Shown here: positions 1-6,623 of the stretch, one piece after another
Layout: each line of letters opens with the position of its first letter
How positions within the stretch are numbered: the first letter of the stretch is position 1
NCBI GenBank assembly: GCA_034437275.1
Contig: DAOTUD010000070.1
Coordinates: forward strand, 1-29,187
Direction: 5' to 3'
DNA from: TC-15 sp034437275
GTDB taxonomy: Bacteria; Chloroflexota; Anaerolineae; Aggregatilineales; Aggregatilineaceae
Length of the DNA stretch: 29,187 nucleotides
The notes under the pieces: generated by a model
Database searches by the model: none
Told to the model about the DNA's origin: nothing
Seen by the model: only the letters and a program-made list of their open reading frames with translations
Translations under genes and position numbers: made by a program

Positions 1-275
1 GCAGTTCACCTGGATGTAAACTGGCCCCTCACCCCCCGGCCCCCTCTCCCACAAGGTCTCACGCCTTCAGGGGAATATCCAACGTCACCCGGTGCTGGCC
101 GCATGGAGTATACTCTATGTATTGTATACTCCTCACTTCATCATACAAGGGGACACCACCCGCCAGGGCGGAGGGGTGAGGGCCAGCGGGTGAGGGCAAA
201 ACTGGACAGTAACTTCTGCCGACCTGTACTAGGACCCAGCTCTGCCGGAAGGGTGAGGGCTTTTCAAACGGCCTC
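1..275. repeat. Repeat-rich intergenic edge, no gene supported
   Basis: I see no convincing gene here. Bases 27-50 and 165-200 are C-rich and G-rich arms of the kind CCCCTCACCCCCCGG and GAGGGGTGAGGGC, typical of small dispersed inverted-repeat elements. Bases 232-272 match the reverse complement of 24372-24412 at 39 of 41 positions, so this is one end of a dispersed family whose terminus (CTTTTCAAACGGC, 260-272) abuts the stop codon of the next gene. A separate inverted repeat, GGAGTATAC (105-113) and GTATACTCC (124-132), lies inside. The element boundaries on the left are not clear. Confidence 0.6.
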
Positions 276-1640
276 TCACTCCAGCACGATACTGTTGTAT
301 TCCGCGATGGCGCGGTCGGCCTGGGCCTTCGCATCGGCCAGCGCATCGGCGGGATCGGCCCCGCCATCGACCACGGCCTGGATCGCGTCCATGACCGCGT
401 TCCGCACCTGCGTGTACGGGCCAAGCAGCACGCCCGCGTTGTACGGATTCGGCTCAGAGGCTATCAACTGGTTGAGCGGAATGCGGTAGAACGGGTTTTC
501 CGCGAACCAGCCCTCATCCTCCAGTTCGGCGATGGCGCTCGCGCGGATCGGGAAGTAGCCGCTGGCCTGATGCCACCGCTTGATGTTCTCGGTGTTGGTC
601 AGGAAGAACGCGAAATCGACCGCCGCGCGCGTTTCGGCCTCAGACAGCCCATCCATGACCCACACCGTGCCGCCGCCGACCGAGATGCCGTATTCGGCAT
701 CCGCCGTTGGGCGGGGCAGGGGCGCGACGACCGGGTCGAATTTGCCCATCGTCGGCGCGAACTTCAGGATGTTGCTCAGCCCGGCGCTGGTGGAGATGTG
801 CATCGCCGTCTTGCCGGTGACGAAGATCAGCCCTTCGGGCGTGTACGCCTGCCGCGAGCCGCTGTAGGTGTAGTAGCCCTGGTCGGCCATCTCGCCCCAC
901 CACGTCATCACGTACTCCATCGCCGGGTTGGTGAACAGCACTTCGGTGGCGCGGTCGCTGCGGCCATTGTCGTTGTTGACGAACATCGCGCCCTGCATGG
1001 CGACCCACTGCTCGGGGATCCAGCTCGTGATCGGCCAGTTGATGCAGCCTTCCAGCCCCTCGATGTCGGCATCCATCAGCGCCTCGCACGCGGCGGTGAT
1101 TTCGTCAAACGTGGCCGGCGGTGAGTCCACGTCCAGCCCGGCGGCTTCGAACATGGCCGGGTTGTAGTACAGGATCGGGTTGGAGGCGTTCCAGGGCAGG
1201 CCCCAGATTTCGTCGTCCAGGTTGTAGTAATTGCGGATCGCCGGCAGGATGTCCGGGATGCTGGCGCGCTGCTCGTCGGTGGTATAGTCGCCGATCTTGA
1301 CGAAATAGCCGGAGTCGATGGCGATCTGCATCAGCGTGTCCTCGACCTGCACCACCGCGACCGGGTTACCCTGGTCCGCTGCGCCGAGCGCGTTCTCGAA
1401 CACGTCGCTGTACTGGTCGGTCGTGATCTGGATGGTGACCGTCACATTCGGGTTTTCCGCCATGAAGTCTGCTGCGATCTGCTCGATGGTTTCGCGGCGG
1501 ACGTCACGTTCATCGGGGAAAATGTGGCTGAAGGTAATTTCGACCGCGTCCTGTGCGGCGGAACGGTGCGGCGCGTGCATTACCGGCAGCACGCCCAACG
1601 CCATGATCAGCGCCACTGTGATAATCGTTAGCTTTTTCAA
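276..1640 (-). CDS. Sugar/glycerol-phosphate-type ABC transporter substrate-binding protein (UgpB-like)
   Basis: This 454-residue extracellular solute-binding protein (family 1 type) would capture a sugar or glycerol-3-phosphate-like ligand outside the membrane for an ABC importer. Residues 1-30 form a signal peptide ending near SAAQ; there is no lipobox cysteine, so it is not a standard lipoprotein. The stretch NASNPILYYNPAMFEAAGL at about 151-169 is the conserved UgpB/MalE-type signature, and a second conserved region (GKTAMHISTSAGLSN) follows. The start is TTG (1638-1640), chosen because AAGGAG lies seven bases upstream and the signal peptide begins there. Permease genes are not in the window; they could lie beyond the left edge, although 275 repeat-rich bases intervene. 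The gene is divergent from the TetR operon. The exact substrate cannot be read from sequence. Confidence 0.9.
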   Translation of the reverse strand: MKKLTIITVALIMALGVLPVMHAPHRSAAQDAVEITFSHIFPDERDVRRETIEQIAADFMAENPNVTVTIQITTDQYSDVFENALGAADQGNPVAVVQVEDTLMQIAIDSGYFVKIGDYTTDEQRASIPDILPAIRNYYNLDDEIWGLPWNASNPILYYNPAMFEAAGLDVDSPPATFDEITAACEALMDADIEGLEGCINWPITSWIPEQWVAMQGAMFVNNDNGRSDRATEVLFTNPAMEYVMTWWGEMADQGYYTYSGSRQAYTPEGLIFVTGKTAMHISTSAGLSNILKFAPTMGKFDPVVAPLPRPTADAEYGISVGGGTVWVMDGLSEAETRAAVDFAFFLTNTENIKRWHQASGYFPIRASAIAELEDEGWFAENPFYRIPLNQLIASEPNPYNAGVLLGPYTQVRNAVMDAIQAVVDGGADPADALADAKAQADRAIAEYNSIVLE

Positions 1641-1710
1641 TGGTTTCTCCTTGTATAGTTATGGCCCACAGGCTTCCCCACTTGAAATACCCCGCTTGCG
1701 CAAAAAGCAC

Positions 1711-1738
1711 CCTAACTTAAGTTTAACCGAAGGTTAGG
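1711..1738. promoter_or_regulatory. Nested inverted repeats upstream of the sugar-binding gene
   Basis: Three overlapping symmetric elements are seen: CCTAAC...GTTAGG (1711-1716 with 1733-1738), AACTTAAGTT (1714-1723) and TAACC-GAA-GGTTA (1724-1736). They lie 71-98 bases upstream of the TTG start of the sugar-binding gene. Their position suits an operator for a sugar-responsive regulator, but no regulator of that type is in the window, so the function is a guess. Confidence 0.3.
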
Positions 1739-1836
1739 TGTGCGTAAAATAAACTTAAAAGCGTGGGGCATGTCAAATTCGGGGCAGTACCCCTATCCGG
1801 CCCAGATTCTGGAGGCAGCCGGCAGGGATCATCCCC

Positions 1837-1864
1837 TTGACGCCCGCGCGGATCGGCGTATAAT
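1837..1864 (+). promoter_or_regulatory. Sigma-70-type promoter of the TetR/ABC operon
   Basis: TTGACG (1837-1842) and TATAAT (1859-1864) are separated by 16 bases, a near-consensus housekeeping promoter. Transcription would begin near 1871, exactly where the 18-bp palindrome starts, so a bound repressor would block initiation. Confidence 0.7.
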
Positions 1865-1870
1865 ATATTA

Positions 1871-1888
1871 TGAATGAACGTTCATTCA
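1871..1888. promoter_or_regulatory. Perfect 18-bp palindrome, likely TetR operator
   Basis: TGAATGAACGTTCATTCA is perfectly self-complementary. It lies just downstream of the -10 element and 72 bases before the ATG of a TetR-family gene. TetR-family dimers bind palindromes of this size and usually repress their own operon, so autorepression is the simplest reading. Confidence 0.75.
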
Positions 1889-1916
1889 CGGCGTTCGTTC
1901 TCTTAAGGCCGTAAAA

Positions 1917-1936
1917 ATGAACGAGCGTTCGTGCAT
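1917..1936. promoter_or_regulatory. Second, imperfect operator-like palindrome
   Basis: ATGAACGAGCGTTCGTGCAT pairs at 8 of 10 positions per arm and shares the ATGAACG half-site with the perfect palindrome. The two centres are 47 bp apart. A further half-site GCGTTCGTTC lies at 1891-1900. A second binding site for the same repressor is likely. Confidence 0.5.
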
Positions 1937-1959
1937 CAAATGACCTGAACGGAGGCAAT

Positions 1960-2595
1960 ATGACCGCCGCACCATCCAAAGGCGACCAGGCCCGCCGCGA
2001 GATTCTCGACGCGGCGCGTCACCTGTTCGTCACCCAGGGCTATGCCGGCACCAGTATGCGCATCATCGCCCGCCAGGCCGGGGATCGCGCCGTCGCGGGG
2101 TTGTACAACCACTTCGCGAACAAGGAAGCCATCTTCCAGGCGCTGATCGAAGAGCACAATCCTTACGACGACCTGCTGGCCGCGCTGGAATCGGCGCTGG
2201 CGGGTGTCGATACCGCGCCGCAGTTCATCCGCACCGCGCTGCACACCATCATGCGTGTCATGCCCCAACACATCGACTTCCTGCAACTGTCGCTGATCGA
2301 CATGCGCGTCTTCGACGGGGCGAACCTGCGCCATGTGCTGGAAGGCGACGTCTTCCCGCGCATCTTCGCGCTGATGAGCCGCATGCAGGCCATGCCCGGC
2401 CTGGCTCCCATCGAGCAGCTCGTGTGGATGCGCGTGCTGGCCAGCATGGTGATCGGCTACATGATCACCGAGCAGATCGCGCCGTTTACCATGTTCGGCG
2501 AATATGACCACGACGCATGGGCCGACCATTTCAGCGCTGTGCTGTTGTACGGCCTGCTTGATCCTGACCAACGAGAGGAGCATCACCAATCATGA
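1960..2595 (+). CDS. TetR/AcrR-family transcriptional regulator
   Basis: This 211-residue protein has the usual length for a TetR repressor. Residues about 10-55 form the helix-turn-helix domain, with the family hallmarks ILDAARHLFVTQGYAGTS and the recognition part GLYNHFANKEAIFQALI. The rest is a helical ligand-binding domain of unknown specificity. GGAGG lies four bases before the ATG. The last codons overlap the start of the ATPase gene (ATGA at 2592-2595), so regulator and transporter are translationally coupled. The upstream palindromes point to autoregulation. By context it probably controls export of a toxic or signalling compound through the adjacent ABC-2 transporter; the inducer is unknown. 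Confidence 0.93.
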   Translation: MTAAPSKGDQARREILDAARHLFVTQGYAGTSMRIIARQAGDRAVAGLYNHFANKEAIFQALIEEHNPYDDLLAALESALAGVDTAPQFIRTALHTIMRVMPQHIDFLQLSLIDMRVFDGANLRHVLEGDVFPRIFALMSRMQAMPGLAPIEQLVWMRVLASMVIGYMITEQIAPFTMFGEYDHDAWADHFSAVLLYGLLDPDQREEHHQS

Positions 2596-3329
2596 CCTAT
2601 GCCGTCGAAGTTAACGACGTTTACAAGCGCTTTCCCAACGGGGTCCAGGCGCTCGACGGGCTGAGCCTGAAGGCCCGCACCGGCGAAATCTACGGGCTGC
2701 TCGGCCCCAACGGGGCCGGCAAAAGCACGCTGATCCGCGTGATCGTCGGGCTGCACACGCCCGACTCCGGCGACGTGTCGCTGCTGGGCACGCCGGTCCC
2801 GAACAAAAACATCCTGTCGCGCCTGGGCTACATGACGCAAGCCTCCGCGCTGTATGACGAGCTGACCATCTGGCAGAACGTGGCCTTCTTCGCCGGGCTG
2901 ATGGGCCACACCGACCGCGCCAAGATCGAGGCCGCCATCGCGTTCGTCGACCTGCTGGACCGCAAAGACAGCCGCATCAGCACGCTGTCCGGCGGGATGC
3001 GGCAGCGCGTCTCGCTGGCGACGGTGCTGGCCCACGAGCCGGATTTGATCCTGCTCGACGAGCCGACCGTCGGCGTCGATCCGCAGCTGCGCTTCCAGTT
3101 CTGGGAGAACTTCCGCCGCATGACGGAGCGCGGCATCACGCTGATCGTCTCCAGCCATGTGATGGACGAGGCCGAACGCTGTGACCGGCTGGGGTTTTTG
3201 CGCCGGGGCCAGTTGATCGCCGAGGGCACCGCCGCCTCGCTGCGCGAGCAGGCCGGGAAGGGCGATCTCGAAGAAGCGTTCCTGCATTTCGCCGAGCAAA
3301 AAGGAGTAGCAGATAACAATGGGCACTAG
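2592..3329 (+). CDS. ABC-2 type transporter ATP-binding protein
   Basis: This 245-residue cytoplasmic ATPase powers an ABC-2 export system. Visible motifs in order are the Walker A GPNGAGKST, the signature LSGGMRQR, the Walker B LILLDEPTVGVD and the H-loop region IVSSHVMDEAERC. Organisation and length match DrrA/NatA/CcmA-type subunits of drug or antibiotic exporters. The ATG overlaps the TetR stop codon, and the 3' end overlaps the permease start by 11 bases, so all three genes form one operon. The substrate cannot be told from this subunit. Confidence 0.95.
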   Translation: MTYAVEVNDVYKRFPNGVQALDGLSLKARTGEIYGLLGPNGAGKSTLIRVIVGLHTPDSGDVSLLGTPVPNKNILSRLGYMTQASALYDELTIWQNVAFFAGLMGHTDRAKIEAAIAFVDLLDRKDSRISTLSGGMRQRVSLATVLAHEPDLILLDEPTVGVDPQLRFQFWENFRRMTERGITLIVSSHVMDEAERCDRLGFLRRGQLIAEGTAASLREQAGKGDLEEAFLHFAEQKGVADNNGH

Positions 3330-4482
3330 TCGTATCTGGATTCTGGCCGGGCGCGTCGTCAACCAACTGCGTGCCGACCCGCGCACCATGGCCTTGATGT
3401 TTTTCGTCCCGATCCTGCTGTTGAGCTTCCTGGGCATTTTGATCCGCGCCGACAACGCCGAGCTGAAGGTCGCGGTTGTCAACCACGACGCCGGGGCCGG
3501 GCCGGTCAACCTGGGCGACGAGTTGATCGCGGTGCTGCAAAGCTTCGACGAGTTCGAGACGGTGCTCATGGCCGCCGGTGAGGCCGAGTCGCAGCTCGAA
3601 GGCGGGGACATCGACGCCGCGATCACCATCCCGGCGGACTTCTCGCAGCAGATCGCCATCTCGCGCGAGCTAATGATGGATGTGCGTTACGAAGGCTCCA
3701 ACCCGATGCTCTCCGACCGGCTGGAAAAGATCTTCGAACGCGCCGCGCTGCAAGCGGCGGTCCGTGCTGCCAGCCGGGGCGGGGCGTCGGACGGCAGCCC
3801 CGCCGCTGACGCCGCGTCCTCCGGCGTGCCGGAGTTCGACACCACCATCCACGCCACGTATCTGCACGCCGGGCCGGAATACGACACGCTGGACTACATG
3901 GCCCCGGCGCTGATCGGGTTCTTCGTGTTCTTCTTCGTGTTCATCCTGACCTGCATCTCCTTCCTGCGCGAGCGCGTGGCCGGGACGCTGGAACGGCTGC
4001 AAGCCACGCCCATCCGCGCCCACGAGATCATCGTCGGCTACATGGGCGGCTTTCTGGTCTTTGGGCTGGCGCAAGGGGTGGTCGTGCTGCTCTTTACGCT
4101 GTTCGTGCTGGATATCCATTATGCCGGGAATCTGCTCAACATCTTCGTGGTGGAGGCGCTGCTGGTCGCGCTGTCGGTCAACGTCGGCATCCTGCTGAGC
4201 ACTTTCGCGCAGAACGAGTTCCAGGTGATGCAGTTCATCCCGCTGATCGTGGTCTCGCAGGGCTTGCTGGGCGGCGTGATCTGGGAGATCGAGGATATGC
4301 CGGGCTGGCTGCAGTCCATCGCCAACGCCATGCCGCTCACCTACAGCAATCGCGCGCTGCGCGATGTGATGGTCAAGGGCGAGAGCCTGCTGGCGGTGGC
4401 CGACAGCCTGCTGGTGGTGCTGGCCTTCGTGGTGGCCGCGATCCTGCTCAGCGCACGCACGGCGGGCCGCACCAAAATCTAA
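3319..4482 (+). CDS. ABC-2 type transporter permease
   Basis: This 387-residue membrane subunit pairs with the ATPase just upstream. One membrane segment near residues 25-43 is followed by a large extracytoplasmic domain (about 45-190) and then five hydrophobic segments (about 194-217, 240-262, 270-292, 298-325, 357-380). This is the layout of the ABC2_membrane_3 / YhgE-like exporters. AAAGGAG inside the end of the ATPase gene serves as its ribosome site. The extracytoplasmic domain has an Ala/Gly/Ser-rich low-complexity stretch near residues 147-170. Export of a hydrophobic drug or lipid-like compound is plausible by family. Confidence 0.92.
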   Translation: MGTSRIWILAGRVVNQLRADPRTMALMFFVPILLLSFLGILIRADNAELKVAVVNHDAGAGPVNLGDELIAVLQSFDEFETVLMAAGEAESQLEGGDIDAAITIPADFSQQIAISRELMMDVRYEGSNPMLSDRLEKIFERAALQAAVRAASRGGASDGSPAADAASSGVPEFDTTIHATYLHAGPEYDTLDYMAPALIGFFVFFFVFILTCISFLRERVAGTLERLQATPIRAHEIIVGYMGGFLVFGLAQGVVVLLFTLFVLDIHYAGNLLNIFVVEALLVALSVNVGILLSTFAQNEFQVMQFIPLIVVSQGLLGGVIWEIEDMPGWLQSIANAMPLTYSNRALRDVMVKGESLLAVADSLLVVLAFVVAAILLSARTAGRTKI

Positions 4483-4508
4483 ACGTGTGCTGGCGCTGGA
4501 ATCACAGC

Positions 4509-4542
4509 GGGGCATGGCGTGCACCTTCGCGCGCCATGCCCC
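4509..4542. terminator. Hairpin between convergent genes
   Basis: GGGGCATGGCG (4509-4519) and CGCCATGCCCC (4532-4542) form an 11-bp perfect stem, extendable to 14 pairs with a short loop. It lies between the ABC permease and the first secreted paralogue and could stop transcription from both sides. There is no U-tract, so intrinsic termination is not certain. A near copy lies at 5424-5456 behind the second paralogue. Confidence 0.5.
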
Positions 4543-4559
4543 GGCGGGTTTGCGTCAAT

Positions 4560-4575
4560 GGGGGGGGGGGGGGGG
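4560..4575. repeat. Run of 16 guanines
   Basis: An uninterrupted G16 tract directly follows the stop codon of the leftward secreted paralogue (C16 on its strand). The other paralogue has only a G5 tract in the equivalent place. Such tracts are slippage-prone in replication and in sequencing, so the length may not be exact. Confidence 0.9.
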
Positions 4576-5262
4576 TTACTCCACGACCTCGGTCGGCAGC
4601 GGGGTACCGTTCCACACGTCGTCGTAATTCGGTCCCATCGTTTCGACCGGGACCCACAGCGTGCTGCACGCCCACACGATCTTGTAGTATTCCCCGGACT
4701 CGTCCACGCCGAGCACCCACGCCGTCTTGCCGGCCTCGATCACCACGTCCGGCGAGACTTCGCCGGGTGCCCAGTAGGCGTTGGTGGTGCTCACGAACGA
4801 GCCGACGACCGCGCTGTCGGTGATCGCCAGGAACTGGTCACAGCCAGGGACCGGCTCCGGAATCTCGGGGGCCATCGCCGCCTCACACTGGGCCAGCCCT
4901 TGCGCCGAGTTTTCCCCTTCGGACGGGTACGACGTCGGGTCGCCCAGCTTCACGCTGTCGGCGGGATTCTCTGAGAAACCCTTGATGGTATCACATTCGT
5001 TGATATACTCTGTTGGCTCAGTACTGGTCTCAATATTAAAATAATCCACGTCGGTGGCATTCCCGTCGGCGTCGTAGCACACGACGCAGACGATGTCTTC
5101 ACCCTCACTATCATCGTCGCTGGGGATCAGGCTAACGCGGTAGTTTTCCTTTTCCGCGCTGGTGAACTCGACCGAGCCATTGGTGAAGGCGGCGATTTCC
5201 GGCACGAGGGCGACAAACAACGCCAGGGCGATTGTCAGGGTTAATAGCTGGATGCGTTTCAT
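4576..5262 (-). CDS. Secreted SH3-like domain protein, paralogue A
   Basis: This 228-residue exported protein has a signal peptide at residues 1-25 (MKRIQLLTLT then a hydrophobic core ending IAA). The middle region is acidic and contains VCVVCYD. Residues about 140-228 form a bacterial SH3-like module (AVVGSFVSTTNAYWAPGEV through WVPVETMGP). Six cysteines (59, 62, 90, 126, 141 and the one in WACSTLW) are also found in the neighbouring paralogue, suggesting disulfides. An ATG at 5260-5262 is chosen over an upstream TTG because the paralogue starts at the same place, with AAGGAG eleven bases upstream in both. I do not recognise the whole protein; SH3-like domains of this type often bind cell wall or protein partners outside the cell. 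Confidence 0.85.
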   Translation of the reverse strand: MKRIQLLTLTIALALFVALVPEIAAFTNGSVEFTSAEKENYRVSLIPSDDDSEGEDIVCVVCYDADGNATDVDYFNIETSTEPTEYINECDTIKGFSENPADSVKLGDPTSYPSEGENSAQGLAQCEAAMAPEIPEPVPGCDQFLAITDSAVVGSFVSTTNAYWAPGEVSPDVVIEAGKTAWVLGVDESGEYYKIVWACSTLWVPVETMGPNYDDVWNGTPLPTEVVE

Positions 5263-5488
5263 CGTGATATTTTCTCCTTGCTGCTGCAAATTAAAGCTGC
5301 TCTGTGTTTGAATAACGTACTATATATTATAAAAAGATAGATCTTTAATAAAGCAAAAAACCTGTAAAAAAATCCAAGCAATATAACTGGTTGGGAAGCA
5401 TGTGGCATCACACGAATCATAATGGGACATGGTGTGCACCTTCGCACGCCATGCCCCGGTGATGATTAGCGTTATGCAGGTGCGGGGG
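5263..5488. other. AT-rich spacer and promoter region between the paralogues
   Basis: Bases about 5285-5420 are strikingly AT-rich in a GC-rich neighbourhood. On the minus strand TATAAT (5331 down to 5326) could be the -10 element of paralogue A; no good -35 is seen at the right distance. The right side holds the hairpin that follows paralogue B. Confidence 0.4.
5424..5456. terminator. Hairpin behind paralogue B
   Basis: GGGACATGGTGTGC (5424-5437) pairs with GCACGCCATGCCCC (5443-5456) with one mismatch and one wobble. It is a near copy of the hairpin at 4509-4542, including the loop region ACCTTC, so the duplication that made the two paralogues included the 3' flank. There is no U-tract. Confidence 0.5.
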
Positions 5489-6211
5489 TTACTCCACGAC
5501 CGCGGTCGGCAGCGGGGTACCGTTCCACACGTTGTCGAAGTTCGGCCCCATCGTTTCGACCGGGACCCACAGCGTGCTGCATGCCCAGATGATCTTGTAG
5601 TATGCGCCGGACTCGTCCACGCCGAGCACCCACGCCGTCTTGCCCGCTTCGATCACCACGTCGGGCGACATTTCGCCGGGGGCCCAGTAGCCATTCGTGG
5701 TGCTCACGAACGAGCCAACGACCGCGCTATCGGTGATCGCCAGGAACTGGTCGCAGCCGGGGGCCGGCAGCTCGGCGGCGGGTTCTTCGGGTTCGGTCAC
5801 GTTCTCGACCGCCGTCTGGCACCACGCGATGCCGTCTAACGAGTTCTCGCCAGCCGCCGGCACCGGCGAGTACGCATCGCCGAGCACGACCTGGGTGTGA
5901 TCCAGCGGCGAGAACGGGCTGCCAATGTCACTGCAGAAAGCGTCTGCAGTCACGGGGTCGGTGCCGGTGGCGAAATCAAAGGCATCCACGTCGGTCACAT
6001 CACCGTTGGTGTCATAACACACCACGCACACCCAGTCGTTCCCGTCGCCGTCGTCATCGCTGGGCGTCAGGGTAAACGAATAGGGGCGGCTGCGGTCCAC
6101 AATATCGTCAGTGAAGCCACCCGAACCATTGGTGTAGGCCGCAATGGAGGGGACGAACGCCACCAGCAAAGCCAGGGCGATCACGAGGGAAAACAGGCGT
6201 ACACGTTTCAT
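5489..6211 (-). CDS. Secreted SH3-like domain protein, paralogue B
   Basis: This 240-residue paralogue of the neighbouring gene has the same plan: signal peptide (1-25, ending SIAA), an acidic middle with VCVVCYD, and a C-terminal SH3-like module. Over the last 89 residues, from GCDQFLAITD to the end, I count only 7 differences from paralogue A, whereas the preceding part has diverged strongly. The same six cysteines are present. AAGGAG lies eleven bases before the ATG. The sequence upstream is AT-rich, as for paralogue A, so each copy seems to have its own promoter. The function is unknown; tandem duplication followed by uneven divergence is clear. Confidence 0.87.
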   Translation of the reverse strand: MKRVRLFSLVIALALLVAFVPSIAAYTNGSGGFTDDIVDRSRPYSFTLTPSDDDGDGNDWVCVVCYDTNGDVTDVDAFDFATGTDPVTADAFCSDIGSPFSPLDHTQVVLGDAYSPVPAAGENSLDGIAWCQTAVENVTEPEEPAAELPAPGCDQFLAITDSAVVGSFVSTTNGYWAPGEMSPDVVIEAGKTAWVLGVDESGAYYKIIWACSTLWVPVETMGPNFDNVWNGTPLPTAVVE

Positions 6212-6623
6212 TGGATAATTTGCTCCTTATTATGAGTTGGAAATAGACGAGCAACTCAAGTTATACATTTCGGAATATAGAAGATCATGCTCTATAAAAA
6301 TAAAGATGTGATCAAAAACTATTAAAAATGATATCAAAATTGATTGGGGGGGTATGCTAGATATCCTGGTGCGTGTGTCGATGGTTTACCCCTCCCTAAA
6401 TCCCTCCCCGTGAACGGAGAGGGACTTTGGGTCCCGGTTTGTTTCCCCCTCTCCGCGCGCGGGGAGGGGGCCATGGGGAGGGGTAAAACTAGCATAACGC
6501 CCGATTGATGTTTATTTTGGAGGGGGAAGCCCTGTGACCGGTCGGGGCGCAGACCACACGTTGCCGGTTGGCGGCACGACGTGGTACGCTACGGCTTTCG
6601 GCGATCATGCAGAAAGGACGACC
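6212..6623. other. Intergenic region with AT-rich leader and repeat element
   Basis: Bases 6230-6350 are AT-rich and probably hold the promoter of the leftward paralogue B. Bases 6353-6496 are a MITE-like element listed separately. A GTG at 6534 preceded by GGAGGGGG could begin the next gene 30 codons early, but the resulting extension has no family support. Confidence 0.5.
6353..6496. repeat. MITE-like inverted-repeat element, family A copy 1
   Basis: The element begins TATGCTAG (6353-6360) and ends CTAGCATA (6489-6496), perfect 8-bp terminal inverted repeats. Inner arms TTTACCCCTCCC (6385-6396) and GGGAGGGGTAAA (6476-6487) are also perfectly complementary, and a smaller stem is present inside. 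A related copy lies at 21699-21834. It has no coding capacity. This is the style of a non-autonomous miniature element or an extragenic palindromic repeat. Confidence 0.75.

Larger units (their letters stand above)
1641..1959. other. Divergent intergenic control region
   Basis: This 319-base gap separates the leftward sugar-binding gene from the rightward TetR operon. The left part holds a 10-bp palindrome AACTTAAGTT (1714-1723), a hairpin-like TAACC-GAA-GGTTA (1724-1736), and CCTAAC/GTTAGG arms (1711-1716, 1733-1738). The right part carries the TetR-operon promoter and palindromes listed separately. No small gene is supported. Confidence 0.6.

Noticed and set aside
4485..4974. Plus-strand open frames across the G16 tract
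   Set aside because: They are antisense to paralogue A or include a polyglycine stretch from the G run; no domain is visible.
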